From contig CM036761.1 of the NCBI GenBank assembly GCA_020796225.1, positions 33,562,928 to 33,626,927 on the forward strand: 64,000 nt of DNA, written 5' to 3'. How positions within the stretch are numbered: position 1 is the stretch's first letter; each line of letters starts with the position of its first letter. This DNA comes from Arion vulgaris. Taxonomy: Eukaryota; Mollusca; Gastropoda; Stylommatophora; Arionidae. Shown one piece after another: positions 12,501 to 23,196 of this stretch. The notes beneath the pieces are model-generated. The model was not told where the DNA came from. It saw only the letters and a program-made list of their open reading frames with translations, and did no database searches. Made by a program: the position numbers and the translations under genes.

Positions 12501-15500
12501 CTTAAAACACTTGCTTGTGATATTGCAACAGTATGGGTATAGTTATAACCTTTGAACTGTCAGTTCTGTAAGTTGTAGCAAGTTGGGACAGGGATGTACT
12601 TAAGTTGTAGTCTGTACCAAAAAATGTTGCCTGAATACATGTTCGAACGCCCCATATCAACCACTTGTTAACCACTCTGTGTGATTTGTATGTGATCTGA
12701 GCCTAAAAATGATTGTACATTGTGCCAGTTATGGGCCTACAACTACAAGTAGGCCAGCACATCCGATTTCTGCGATGCTTTTTATTTACTAAGGTAGCTT
12801 CCATAGGCCCTACATCAGTCGCCTTGTAGGTCACAGTGATACTACTCTTTGCTTCCCTTGCAGGTCCTGACACCACATAGGCAACCTGAATACAAAACTA
12901 GAGATAAAATATGTTTTTTCACTAAATTACAACTGAAAGTTTGTCTTTATTTTGAGATCAGGAAATTAGAAAATCTTCATGGCCGCAATGTATAGTCACT
13001 ATACTACTGAAGTGAAGATGAATGCTTAGCTATCATTTAGAAATATATTACATCTGATTACTGCATACAACAATAAAGATAATACATCAAACCAGAAGAT
13101 TATCAGAAAAATTGTATGTCTTCTATCAGTAGGCACTTAACTCTTAGAACCCAAGCATTCGGGATTGAATGTAAGCGCTCCATACCCCGAGCTCCCGATA
13201 TATTGGTCTGAGCATATTTTTCACTATTTTTCGGTATTTAAAAATAAATTGTGTACAAATGAGACATAAACATAACCCATGTGTTCTACATCGTTTTATG
13301 AGATGGCGGAAGCTGTTGTGATTTTATTGTACTGATAAGGTAATTAGTTAAGTATTTAATCTTCATATACGGGAGTATTCGCCGTGCCTACATATTAAAT
13401 CAAATAAATTTTAAAGTTTAGTAGTCTTCAAATATATAATTAAACAGGAATAACGGAGATGATGGGGTAAATCAATAACAAATTATAGAGCACTTAAGAG
13501 TGCTAAATTATCGTGTTTTAATATAACTCTGACGTGTACTGTTTTTGCCCCAGGAGCTTCGGGAAGAGTTTTTTAAGGAACAGGTGGCCAGAGTTCAAAG
13601 GGTTAATAAGAGAATAGGGGGGGGAAAGGATGACTCCATATGATTAACTCGAGTCTAAAACAAACATCATATGAAATTCTGGTTGAATTAATTTTATGAT
13701 GACCCATTCTTAAATAATAGTGAGTTTGAGATACTTTCCCTGCACTTGCTTATTTTAAGAAATGTTAGCATTTAGTTTCTATTATGGGAACTTATAAAAC
13801 TTTAGTGGGACGGATTAACGTAATGCATAAGCCCTCACCTATGATATACTAGCACATAGTTGCTTGACCAGCATCTTATATTCACACATGTATGAAACAT
13901 CAAGCTAATCTATATTTCATTAAATCATACATGTTTATGTGATGTTTACTACTACCTTTATTATCATAATGTTAAGACAGCTTGATGCAAGCATGCATAG
14001 CATTTAGTTTTTGTCTTGTGTTTAGTCTATACTGGAACACATGATATCTAGATGCAAGATCAAACTCTGGGTCATCTAAGATTGACAGAATTATTTGTCT
14101 GTCTATCATTTCACCCCAGATACATTTTAACATCATCCTGGTCAATGATCAACATTGGACATGTGTGATTGTTTGTATTCTTGTCTAGATCTAGCTAAAG
14201 AAATGAATATTCTAGCTTGAAACACTTGTTACACCAAACACAAGGCTTTATTGAAGCAGGATAGAAACTTCTGAATTAGAGAACACAGCATCCAGTGTTT
14301 GTTGTGTTTTAGTCTGATGGGACTTATGACACTTTAACATCAAGATGCCAGACAAAAGTCTGGATCCATCCAAGGCTGGCAGAATTGTTTTGTCTGTCAG
14401 CCATTTCACCCCAGATACAATTTATCACTATAAAAATAACTGACATCAACAAAATTGATTTTATCGTATCTGCTTGGATTAATCTTGTGATCTCTTGTGT
14501 TGTACTCCTCTAGTGATATTGCCACTAAGGTGATGATTGAACTGCTGGGCACATACACAGAGGACAATGCTTCTCAGGCCAGAGATGATGCACACAAATG
14601 TATAGAGACCTGCCTGGCTGATCCAAACACATTTCTCATGGATCATCTTCTTTCTCTCAAGCCAGTCAAGTTCTTGGAGGGTGAATTGATACATGATGTA
14701 AGTTATCTTTTGCAAGAGCTAGTTAGCTTTGTTTCAAAATTTGCATGATTCAAAACGTTGATTTTCTGAATTTCAAGTTTGCTCTGGTTCTCTTAATTTA
14801 AACCTACATTCCCGAGTGGTTACCGGGGCCCAAATTTGGGGTGTAAAGAACTGTTACATGCCATGCATGTCGTAAGAGGTGACTAAAGAGGTTTGGCTGA
14901 AATCGGATGCATGTGTCCTAACCATGTAGAAGTCTATGCGTTTAGGAGCCTACCAAACCAATGTGCAACATATACACGTTCTTGGCAAAGATCAAACATA
15001 TCACAAAGAGTGATTAAAATTGGTCGTAAAGAAAGAAAGCAAAGTAGAAAAACCTACATTCATTCTCAGTAATAAATAGGGGACTGCCTAGAGTAGTTGA
15101 TAGTAGCTCGGCCTGCTAGCTGTGAGACGCCTCATAGCTCGGGTTCGAACCTACTGTCCGGCATTTGTTCGAGTCCCTGGTCTTACTCAGGACGATAACG
15201 TGAGTACCTCTGAAGTCGGAGAAAATCTGCCTGTATGCGAGGAATACTAATTACAAGTACATTGAGCACACGGCTGCCATTGTAAGAAATTGGAAAATGG
15301 ATTTTCACGCAAAAATCAGTTTCAGAGATGGAACTTAGTCTGAGTTGAAAGCGGATGAAAAAAAAAAAAGTAATAAATAAATAAAAATTCTAGTCAGTTT
15401 ATATCTAAAATTGCACCAGCTACTGCAGGAGGCAAAATGAAGCAATATGAGTATCTAATTCCATGTCAAGGGATAAAAAAAAAAGATAATCTATAACACA

Positions 15501-18486
15501 GCATGACCCAATACACCAGCTTCACAGAAACCAATAGATCATAGTTTCATCTGAGAACTGAGTACCGCAAATTGCAATTTCAAATAGTTATTATATTTTC
15601 AAATTTTACGATTCTTTGCACTCTTAGATAACAAGACCTCTTTATATATTCACTCTCACAATGCTCATTGTTGTTTAGTAAAAACCAATCCATTTTCGCA
15701 TCAGCTTCGCTAGATGATACATCCTATAACATTGAACTGAAAATAAAAATAAAATTTAATTGTTGAAAAAAATAAATAGAATTTAGTAATATCTTGTGGA
15801 GCCCCTGTGAGAAAGTCGCAGAGGTGCACACTTTGGGTACCACTGCATTAGATTGTTCAGTTTATTAATTTCTTTTCCTTCATTGAAAGTGAAGTCTGCA
15901 TCATATTAGATACCCTCAGTAAAGTTTTGTGGAACTGCAAAAATTGTAATGAGCTGCAAGAAATTAATTACTTAGACCTGGAGGAAAATATATAATCAAC
16001 ACTGTTAAATCCTTTTCAGCTTCTGTTAATCTTCGTGTCTGGGAGACTGAGTCAATATCAGGAGTTTTACAAGAATCAAACAGACTTCATCAACTCTTTA
16101 GGTAAGTCTTTAAAACACAATGCTACATTCATGTTCCTCTTAGGTAGGTCTTTTATTCATTTGATGGTCATCTCCTTCAGACATGTCCATAAGTTAGCCC
16201 CGCCAAAACCCAAGTACACGAACTCAAGGGACCGAAAATCACGAGTTCGTGTTAAAAAAATTAGTGTAATCGGGGGACTCAAATTTTGGCAATGCAGCAC
16301 AGTATTAACCATATACAATACAGATGCCATCATATAAACACTACTACAGTAATTAACTTTTAAAGAAGTACTCACGTATTATTTTCTGCAGAAAAATTCC
16401 TGTATATTGCGCTGTCGAGACAGGCGAAAGTGCATAGTAACTTCACGGCCAACTGTGTGTATAGCTTCCGTAAACCTAGCGGTCATTTCAGCTGTTGTAG
16501 CAAACCGTTCTAAAGTGTCCAAGGCCGTTAACACTTCCTGGCGGGTGGGCGGTATACTATTGTCTTCATCACTTTCTTCTGATGATATTTCTTGCCCCTC
16601 ACACACAACTGATTGTACATGTACATCAGATTCCTCTGGAGAACACACGGCAACATCGTCATCTGCACTAATGAATTCCTCAAAACTAACTCCAGGGTTT
16701 GTAACGTCTTGAAGAATATCCCATTCGTCATGAGAGGTGGTGTCAATGTCACCATCTAACTCTTCGATAGGATTAGTGTTGCTATGTCTCCAGGCTCTGC
16801 TAAAGCAGTTCTGCAAGTGTTTTGATGGCACAGATTCCCAGGAGACAGCGATAGCTTTATTGCATCGAGCACACTCCAACTTGGGGTTATCGTGTTGTTT
16901 TCAACAGCGCAATTGCAGCTCTCACAAGTCGCTGCATAAGCTCTCTTCATAAGAGCAATAATGCCTTGATCTAAAGGCTGAAGGCGACTTGTTGCATTTG
17001 GGGGGAAAAATTGAACCTTTACGTTTGTTAAGTTCAGATCATGTATTTTATGGGCCGTACACCTGTCCATTGTCAGAAGAACATGCCTATTCTGAGCCAC
17101 CATTCGACTGTTGAAATGAAGAAGCCACTTACGAAATGATGTGCTGTCGATCCAAGCTTTCTTATGGTGAGAGTAGATGCAAGGTAGAGTATCCATGTTC
17201 ATGTTTTTAAAACAACGTGGTTTCTTGGACTTGCCTATCACCCATGGGAGGTGTTTATCACTGCCGTCTGCATTACATGCAAGGACAACGGTTAGACGTT
17301 GTTTACTGCGCGCTCCACCATGGCACTTGTCACCTTTTATTCCGAGGTATGACTTGGAAAAGATTGTAAAAAGTCCAGTTTCGTCCATATTGTACACGTC
17401 ACACGAGGCATACTTTTCTCTCACTCCGTAAAATCCATGCAACCAGTTGTTTGCCCCTTCTTCATCAACTTTATTTGCTTCACCACAAATCACTACTGAT
17501 GAAATTGAGTGTCTCTTTTGGAACCGGTACAGCCAACCAGCGGAACAGCCGAAATCTTGAATATCCAAATTTTTGGCAGTCTCATTTGCTTTTGACTGAA
17601 TTATAGGTCCACTTAAAGGTACATTGGAAGTGCGCATATGGTTGAACCATTCTAGAAGTAGCGTTTGATATCTTCGATTAGCACTCTACGAGTCGCTTAG
17701 ATTTGTTACGAACCTAATGCAACAGCATTAAGAATTTTTCCCGGTCTTTAAGTACTGTGGATAAGGTAGACTTGGCAATTCCATACTGTTCAGCAATTGT
17801 CTTTTCTTCAATGCACCACATCTACTTCGTTAGAATTCTTAGTTTTGTTTCCAGATCTATGCCTGTCTGCTTCCTCTTAGACATGACTCTTCAACTACTA
17901 CTAACTTTCCGTCCTATCTGAACATTTTCTCACCAGATTTTTATCAACTGGAATTTCATCTGCTCTCTCTTCTCTCTCTCCCGCCCCCAAACCATACTTT
18001 ACTTCTAATTGGGTGTTCTGGCTATAAAATTCTCGTACCTGTAATAAAAATACAGTACCCAGAGCTTCTGCGATGTAACCGAATCCTGGAAACAGCGAAT
18101 TTACTTCCGACAGATCTGCTATCGCACCTTTCGGGGACGCATTAATCTTTTTTCCCGCTGTCCGAAAATGCTTTGTGTACATATTAATGTCTCCACCTAT
18201 CTCGCCGTCTATCTCAAACTCAAGGGCATCCACAGGTAAATGAAACTGTTAGTGTTACCTTTCCGATCACTAACAATTTTAAGGTGACAACAAACATTGT
18301 GAAGCTTTGGAAGTTCGGGTTAAATGAGATAAAATTGGCGGAGGGACTAAAATACAGTTCGTGATTTGTGGTACACAGAAATTCGTGTTATTTACTGATA
18401 AGAAATAGACATTTATGACGGGACCACATTTTTGTTCTTGTTAACCGGGTGTTCGTGTTAAGCGAGTTCGTGTTAATGAGGGTTTA

Positions 18487-18520
<34 letters not shown>

Positions 18521-21500
18521 TGCTCACAGAGGTGTGCCTTTATACAAATACACCTGTGTTCACATCATGGTATCTAGTTAACTTTCTACAATTACTTTTT
18601 TTTATTAATTATCCATGGTGTATCAGATGATTCTGGTTGACTTTTCTTGTATTTGTAATTTGACAATTAAATTGTTCTTGGTTAGATTAAACTTGGACAC
18701 AATACTTAACATTTTCAATTTAGCTGACACAATGTTCCATGTTATATTTTTCAGGTCCATCTCATGAGGAAAATGTACGCAAGATGAGATTCTTGACCTT
18801 CATGCAAATGTGTGAAAACCGAAAGGAAATGGACTTCAGTGTTATACAAGAAGAAATGCAACTGGAGAAAGATGAAGTTGAAGAATTTGTTATTGATGGT
18901 TAGTGCATATTTTTCTATTTCTGGATAGTGTATATTTTATATATTTTTATTATTTTTCCCGGGGTTTGTCTGTGATGAAATGGTCAGTCTGTTTGCCTTC
19001 TGCTTCTTGTGATTGCTATTTGAATGATTATACCATCAGAATGCATCCAAACTCCACAGTATACAGAGTCTTCTACAACAGAACATCGGGAAAGAAGGCA
19101 AGAGGAAGACCACGGAAAAGATGGTTAGATGGCGTAGCAGAATCCTGTGAAAGAGCAAAGATAACAATCACACAAGCCACCAGAACAGCGCAAGACAAAA
19201 ACAGAAAATCACGACACTGGGCAACTACCCGGTAGCAGTGTGACGACTAAAAGAAGATACCATCAGATGTGTTATAATAAAGTTGACTCTTGTCTGGAGC
19301 TGATCTCTGGTGCAGTGTAGTTTTATTGTAGTGACTTCACTATCCGAGGCTCGTTAGGTCGTCCAACAGCATAAGTTTTACATGTGGTATAATCATCATA
19401 CATAAGCATGAGTTGAGTGATACCTTTGTTTCTGGTTTGTCTTATGGTCTAGTATCGCCGACTTCAGCACCTTTTCAGAGGGATAAGGGCTCATCCCTAA
19501 CCTCCTTATTCAATCTAAAGGAACACATGTTGTGAGCGGCGAAACATCGGATGTCATCCATCGGAAACACTACCATATTGAACATACAGATCCTGCTTGC
19601 AGAACCTGTAAACATGAACCAGCTCAAAACACAGCAATAGAATGGGATAGTCTTTAGTTCACTGTCAGGGAGCAAGGACTGTTATAGGCCTCATCTAAAT
19701 AATGAGAAATGCCTGCAGTCAAGTCAACCGTACCTTCATGTGGTGCTCCCGCTTAAACTAATACGGCTCTGACAAAAGCGAGTCCCCAGCGCTATAACTG
19801 GGCCCCCAATGCCGGAATGGGTAAAATACCAGGCTATGGCTGGGGTAAGCCAGACAAAAACCCCTGGGGAGGTGTGATTCCCCCCGATAGGTGAAACGGA
19901 TGCATGACCCACCTGTGTGTGGATAAGTCCAGATCCCCACCAAGATCACACCCAGGAGCTCACCTTGGCTGAAAAAAGCGGAGAAGGTAACTCCTAAAAA
20001 CCTCTGATGCCTGGCAGGCAGTGTTGGGAAGAGCCAGGACATGGATAGGAAGACTCCATAACTTTCCCCACTGAAGACGGACATGTCAGCCAGAATGGTG
20101 TGGGCACCCAGAAATGGAAAAAGACATCAACGCACAATACGGTTAGTGAGTATGCTTAGATATGGGGTTGCTCCTGTGGACTGCTGCCAGGCGGGAGCAG
20201 CGTCGGATCCCAAGCCTCGAGGATCCACCCAAGCTACTGACAGCTCTGCGCATCGAAGAACCAGGATTAAGCAGAGTGAAACATGGCCTCATGAACAAAG
20301 CTTACAAACCAAGCTATGGGGAACTCTCGAAGAACTCCAACTGACATGCAGCTTCATAGAGGCAACCCATCTCATGATTTAGACGAACATCGAAACCAGC
20401 AAAGTAGTTCACTGTCAGGGTGGCGTTACAACCTTGTGTTCCAGGTGTTATTGGTTTGAGTTTGGACTGCATTGTTTGTGACTTGTGCACTACTATTGAC
20501 AGGTGATTTGCCATTTCTGCAGAAAAGGACCAAGCCTCATTTGGTTAGCCTGGTGCAATGAATGTAATATTTCGCCTTTAATCACTGTTCATAGGCGCTA
20601 AAACCCAACTTTTGCGCCCAGCCAATCCTACCCACCTCTGATACAGTTTACTAGTCTCTCCTTGCGTCCACACAGATATATGTTCATGTTAACAACTTAT
20701 GGTTTCTCTTTGTAGTGTTGAAGACTAAAGCAGTGAAAGCCAGGATAGACCAGATCCAAGAAAAAGTGCTGATCAGCTCGACAACATTCAGAACATTCAG
20801 CAAACATCATTGGCAGGTAGGAATTGTAGTTGGGAAAATACACAATTGTTATTATTCTATAAGCAAAGGAGAAATAAAAGGAGTTCCCAAGTGACACAAA
20901 TTATTACAAAAATATATTGACTTCATGTGTTGCTAGAATGAAAAGAAAAAAAATGAATTTATGCTATTGGTAAGAAAAAAATGAAGGGGTGGGGAACTAA
21001 TTGCCATCACTTACACACATGTCATCAGCAGCAGGTACTTTTATTTGTATTCTGTCTTATTTTATACCTATGGTCATCATCGATACATAAACATGTTGGG
21101 GGGAGAGGTCGAACTCAGATACCTCTGCAGAGACATAAGTCATATACAAAGCCCGGACAGACAAAGCTTGTGAACACAGAATGGTTCTTATTGGTATCTA
21201 ACTGACATCATTACACTCCGGGCAGACCCATAGGTGCTCAGTCTCCCCAACAGATATCAAAGAGTATGCATACTGATGGTTCCTGTGGCTCACTGATTAA
21301 ACACACCTCTCACTCTGCCTCTCAGGCATCCAGTTCGACTTGAACAACGGAATGGTTCATCGAAGATCAATATCTCCTATAAAAAAAGATGACCTTTTTC
21401 TCTTGCTGGAGAATTGGGTGCAATCAAAGGGTAGAGTAAAATAGCTTTTAATTGGTTATGACCCAACATCATAGCACTTTGGACAGACCCATAGGTGTTC

Positions 21501-22345
21501 AGTTTCTTCCAGCAGATGTCAAAGGGTATGCATACAGATAGTTTATGTGACACATGAACACACTCCCCTCTTTGCCCCTCAGGCATCCCATTCTGATTGT
21601 ACTTGTATATAAACAAATTTGACGCCTTGAGTGGTTACCGGGGCCAAATTTGGGGTGTAAAGAATAGAACCAGTTACCTCCATGCATGCTCGAAGAGCGC
21701 ACTATCAAGGAGGTTGGCTGAAATCGGATGCACATATCCTAAACGTGTAGAAGTCTATGCGTTTAGGGCCTACCAAACCAATGTGCAACGTATACACGTT
21801 CTTTGTAAAGATCAAACATATCACAAAGAGTAAAATTGGTCGTAAAGAACGAACGCAAAGAAGAAGAAACAAATTTGCACTGGCAACAACTTTACAGACT
21901 GCTGTTTTCAACTGCCAGTGGTGCCTTTACTTGCTTTATTTGAACATGGAGCTAATGTTGTTGTACACATCTGATAGAACTGTGCACTCAAAAACCAGGA
22001 TATAACCCATCATTCCACATCGAATATGAACTGACTACTATCGAATACTATTGGAGCAAAAGCGAGCACCATTATTTAACGCCACAATATTTTTAACGTA
22101 GCAGGTTCAAATACCAGGCTGAGAAAACGGAGAAAGGAGAGTTATAATGTTTTGTAACAAGTCAGCTGTATTTAGAACATGTTTTATTATTTTTCTTTAT
22201 TGTATTGAACACTTTTGAAGATTTTAATTTTTATTTCCTGCAGATAATTCGACAACATCTCTCAACCTGGCAGAGTAATCTAGGGTGTCTGGACATCAAC
22301 TTTGAGAATGTGTCCCTCATCCAGTCACAAGTTCAGCAGCCATAG
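6411..22345 (+). CDS. EIF3M: eIF3 subunit M (eIF3m), exons 2-10, first exon not found
   Basis: Eukaryotic translation initiation factor 3 subunit M, a PCI-domain subunit of the cytosolic eIF3 complex that helps load mRNA onto the 40S ribosome. Coding exons: 6411-6546, 7903-8044, 8650-8773, 10011-10105, 14514-14697, 16020-16101, 18755-18898, 20716-20816, 22244-22345 (TAG at 22343-22345). All nine join in frame across GT/AG sites and give 369 residues. The order follows the human protein: [14 protein letters not shown] near the N-terminus, [48 protein letters not shown], and a C-terminal PCI/winged-helix part ending in VQQP. Only the short first exon (about 14 residues in the human protein) is missing; I could not place it in 1-6410. 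The C-terminus after the winged helix is slightly different from human. Intact, with no frameshifts. Introns carry many transposons. Confidence 0.95.
6715..6969 (+). mobile_element. SINE family B copy
   Basis: Plus-strand family B: head with GGGGCCTGCAAGGGAAGCAAAG, central AAGGCATGTCATAGAG, AAGCTACCCTAGTAAATAAA, and a 3' part CACACAGAGTGGTTAACAAG ending GGAGCGTTTGAAGAAG. In the eIF3m intron between exons 2 and 3. Confidence 0.8.
7903..8044 (+). CDS. EIF3M: eIF3m exon 3
   Basis: Acceptor TTTCCAG, donor AT|GTAAGT, phases 1 and 2. Encodes the segment with [20 protein letters not shown], equivalent to the human VVSLLLILEPDKQEALIESLC region of the helical repeat solenoid. Confidence 0.9.
8650..8773 (+). 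CDS. EIF3M: eIF3m exon 4
   Basis: Acceptor TTTTCAG, donor AAG|GTTAGT, phases 2 and 0. Encodes [20 protein letters not shown], matching human LSNLFHGMDKNTPVRYTVYC. Confidence 0.92.
9697..9950 (+). mobile_element. SINE family B copy with 11-bp TSD
   Basis: Plus-strand family B flanked by TTAATGTGTAC at 9686-9696 and 9951-9961, 60 bases before eIF3m exon 5. Confidence 0.87.
10011..10105 (+). CDS. EIF3M: eIF3m exon 5
   Basis: Acceptor TGTCTTCAG, donor CG|GTAAGT, phases 0 and 2. Encodes [20 protein letters not shown], equivalent to human VRKWISDWNLTTEKKHTLLR. Confidence 0.9.
10286..10519 (-). mobile_element. SINE family A copy with 12-bp TSD
   Basis: Minus-strand copy flanked by a perfect 12-bp duplication, ATTTACAATAAT, at 10274-10285 and 10520-10531. 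In the eIF3m intron between exons 5 and 6. The GAA tail is almost absent. Confidence 0.88.
10640..14230 (+). repeat. complex tandem/segmental repeat array in eIF3m intron
   Basis: A module beginning near AATCATACATGTTTATGTGA recurs at about 10675, 11632, 12207 and 13923, each followed by TTAAGACAGC, GATGCAA, CATGCATAGCATTTAG, CTCTGGGTCATC and CATTTCACCCCAGATACA. Copies 2 and 3 are about 575 bp apart and nearly identical; copies 1 and 4 are more diverged. A degraded fifth piece lies at about 14280-14430. A longer block (11040-11205 and 12903-13140) is also repeated, so duplication was nested. A family B SINE entered the second long unit only. No coding potential seen. Confidence 0.85.
12639..12884 (-). 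mobile_element. SINE family B copy with 9-bp TSD
   Basis: Minus-strand family B flanked by CCTGAATAC at 12630-12638 and 12885-12893. The tandem copy near 11021-11040 (GTTGCCAGAATAC followed by AAATCTGGAGATAAAATATG) is the empty site. Confidence 0.88.
14514..14697 (+). CDS. EIF3M: eIF3m exon 6 (start of PCI domain)
   Basis: Acceptor CTCCTCTAG, donor GAT|GTAAGT, phases 2 and 0. Encodes the best-conserved block, [20 protein letters not shown] followed by [16 protein letters not shown], close to both human and insect eIF3m. The first exon after the 10.6-14.2 kb repeat array. Confidence 0.95.
14812..15050 (+). mobile_element. SINE family A copy with 11-bp TSD
   Basis: Plus-strand copy flanked by AACCTACATTC at 14801-14811 and 15051-15061, 114 bases after eIF3m exon 6. 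A family C SINE inserted just downstream. Confidence 0.88.
15079..15368 (+). mobile_element. SINE family C (tRNA-derived, poly-A tail) with 11-bp TSD
   Basis: About 290 bp. It contains a tRNA-type B box GGGTTCGAACC (near 15142), a body with CGGAGAAAATCTGCC and TTCACGCAAAAATCAGTTTC, and a poly-A tail. Flanked by AGTAATAAATA at 15068-15078 and 15369-15379. A second copy lies at 44495-44825. The RNA polymerase III promoter role is inferred from the B box. Confidence 0.85.
16020..16101 (+). CDS. EIF3M: eIF3m exon 7
   Basis: Acceptor CCTTTTCAG, donor TTAG|GTAAGT, phases 0 and 1. Encodes [20 protein letters not shown] then DFINSLG, matching human LLTIFVSAKLASYVKFYQNN. Immediately upstream of the intron that contains the Tigger element. 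Confidence 0.92.
16200..18489 (-). mobile_element. Tigger/pogo-type DNA transposon, decayed
   Basis: A minus-strand transposase gene of the pogo/Tigger (Tc1/mariner superfamily) type sits in the eIF3m intron between exons 7 and 8. Visible parts: an N-terminal CENP-B-like helix-turn-helix start at 17884 ([37 protein letters not shown]) with stop codons, the linker [20 protein letters not shown], and a DDE domain with [19 protein letters not shown] and [21 protein letters not shown] frameshift near 16870 moves the rest ([11 protein letters not shown], then an acidic tail) into another frame to 16379. The right inverted-repeat end is at 18481-18489 (GGTTTACTG) next to TA; the left end, near 16200, is only loosely matched. 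Not functional. Confidence 0.85.
16379..17884 (-). pseudogene. Tigger-like transposase pseudogene
   Basis: The coding part of the element above: a CENP-B-type DNA-binding N-terminus (from the ATG at 17884-17882), then a DDE_1 catalytic domain. Stop codons interrupt the N-terminal region; one open stretch covers 17637-16756 (about 293 codons) and a second frame covers about 16879-16379. The two catalytic-type aspartates in MDETG and MDRCTAH are present. At least two stops and one shift make it a relic. Its orientation is opposite to eIF3m. Confidence 0.85.
18488..18519. repeat. TA microsatellite
   Basis: A TA dinucleotide run starting at the right end of the Tigger element; the element's TA target is part of it. 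Confidence 0.85.
18755..18898 (+). CDS. EIF3M: eIF3m exon 8 (PCI domain)
   Basis: Acceptor TTTTTCAG, donor GATG|GTTAGT, phases 1 and 1. Encodes [16 protein letters not shown] and DEVEEFVID, equivalent to human HEQNMAKMRLLTFMGM and DDVEAFVID. Confidence 0.93.
19030..19256 (+). mobile_element. LINE 3' end fragment
   Basis: Encodes [40 protein letters not shown] and ends RHWATTR followed by AAAAGAAG. Homologous to 3281-3985. In the eIF3m intron between exons 8 and 9. Confidence 0.8.
19440..19670 (+). repeat. LINE C-terminal relic
   Basis: Conceptual reading [20 protein letters not shown] resembles the CxxC...H end of LINE ORFs. The sequence continues after 20404, being split by the 734-bp element. 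Confidence 0.45.
19671..20404 (+). mobile_element. 734-bp composite LINE derivative with 16-bp TSD
   Basis: Flanked by TAGTTCACTGTCAGGG at 19655-19670 and 20405-20420. The first 420 bases look like a LINE 5' leader (GC-richer, no clear ORF). The last 300 encode the 3' end of an RNase H type LINE ([34 protein letters not shown]), homologous to the ends at 2116-2395 and 43600-43830. Head plus tail with the middle missing suggests an internally deleted, non-autonomous LINE. Confidence 0.72.
20716..20816 (+). CDS. EIF3M: eIF3m exon 9 (winged helix)
   Basis: Acceptor CTTTGTAG, donor CAG|GTAGGA, phases 1 and 0. Encodes [20 protein letters not shown] and then [10 protein letters not shown], the PCI winged-helix strand region (human FGKQQWQ). 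Confidence 0.92.
21204..21365 (-). mobile_element. LINE family E 3' fragment
   Basis: Matches the last 150 bases of family E (complement of CAGACCCATAGGTGCTCAGT ... CAGGCATCCAGTTCGACTTG). In the last eIF3m intron. Confidence 0.7.
21440..21600 (-). mobile_element. LINE family E 3' fragment
   Basis: A second, more diverged copy of the same end about 75 bases further on (complement of CAGACCCATAGGTGTTCAGT ... CAGGCATCCCATTCTGATTG). Confidence 0.68.
21622..21866 (+). mobile_element. SINE family A copy with 11-bp TSD
   Basis: Plus-strand copy flanked by AAACAAATTTG at 21611-21621 and 21867-21877, in the last eIF3m intron. Confidence 0.87.
22244..22345 (+). CDS. EIF3M: eIF3m terminal exon
   Basis: Acceptor TTCCTGCAG, phase 0, 33 codons and TAG at 22343-22345. 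Encodes [13 protein letters not shown], equivalent to human YDTLNAWKQNL, then a short lineage-specific end ([10 protein letters not shown]). Confidence 0.9.
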   Translation: MIRQHLSTWQSNLGCLDINFENVSLIQSQVQQP

Positions 22346-22597
22346 ATACTTTTACTTTGAAATTCTTTGTTTGTGGTGATTGGTACTTTCCATTATTAAG
22401 AGTACATGTTTAATGAGAGCAAATGATCTACTTTTTTGGTGTCATGAAAGACATTTATTTCTTAGTATACTGTGTCTCCTGCTTTTAACTAATTTCCAGT
22501 GTTGCCTTTATTTCTTACATTGGAAGAAGATGAAAATGTTTTAAATGGACAGTCATTTAAGCAAGGATCGTTGAATATGATGGCACATGGTAGTACA

Positions 22598-22603
22598 AAT
22601 AAA
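22598..22603 (+). other. candidate polyadenylation signal of eIF3m
   Basis: The first AATAAA hexamer downstream of the eIF3m stop codon lies about 250 bases after it, a normal 3' UTR length. The assignment is positional only; no transcript evidence is available. Confidence 0.4.
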
Positions 22604-23196
22604 ACTGATAGTGTCACTAGTAAGTTTTTCTAGTTTTAGATTTACCGTTTCCAATGTTTTGAATGTTTTCCATTATGTTTCACATGGTGAATATTTTTCT
22701 CTCTCTCTGACATCAACTGGAATATGTTCAAAGAAAGTCTCAAGCTGTCATTTCCAAGAAGTTTGTACTACAATGGAACCGGTGATGGCCACATTGTCTC
22801 GTGACACACTGTGCAACTTTTTACGAGAGGTTTCCAAGTCATTTTGTTGGGTACCACACTCCTTAGATGTATCTAATATCTGTTGTGACCTGTGAAGAGT
22901 GAATGTTACAACTTATACTCTTCCTGGAACTGGTAATATGTATCATTCAGTGACTCAGATGTTCGTTTCTCTCTCGCTCATGTATTTTCTTGTGACAAAC
23001 CTCTTGACCTATTAATAATTTAACATTGTGGATGCGAGATTGTTCTCCCACACAATTTAGAACTGTTGATCACAGATAAAACAACCTAATTGTGTAACAG
23101 GTCCTAGTTTCATCCACTTTGATGAGTTCATAGGTTTCATAAGAGTTATGTGCAGATTGAGGCAACTTCTTTCTCTCTCGATCATCGCTTAGACTG

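Noticed and set aside
10640..14230. CRISPR-like or satellite array
   Set aside because: Units are long (about 575 bp and more), irregular and interspersed; this is eukaryotic segmental duplication in an intron.
15079..15150. functional tRNA gene
   Set aside because: A B box is present but no cloverleaf could be drawn and a poly-A tail with target duplication follows; it is a SINE head.
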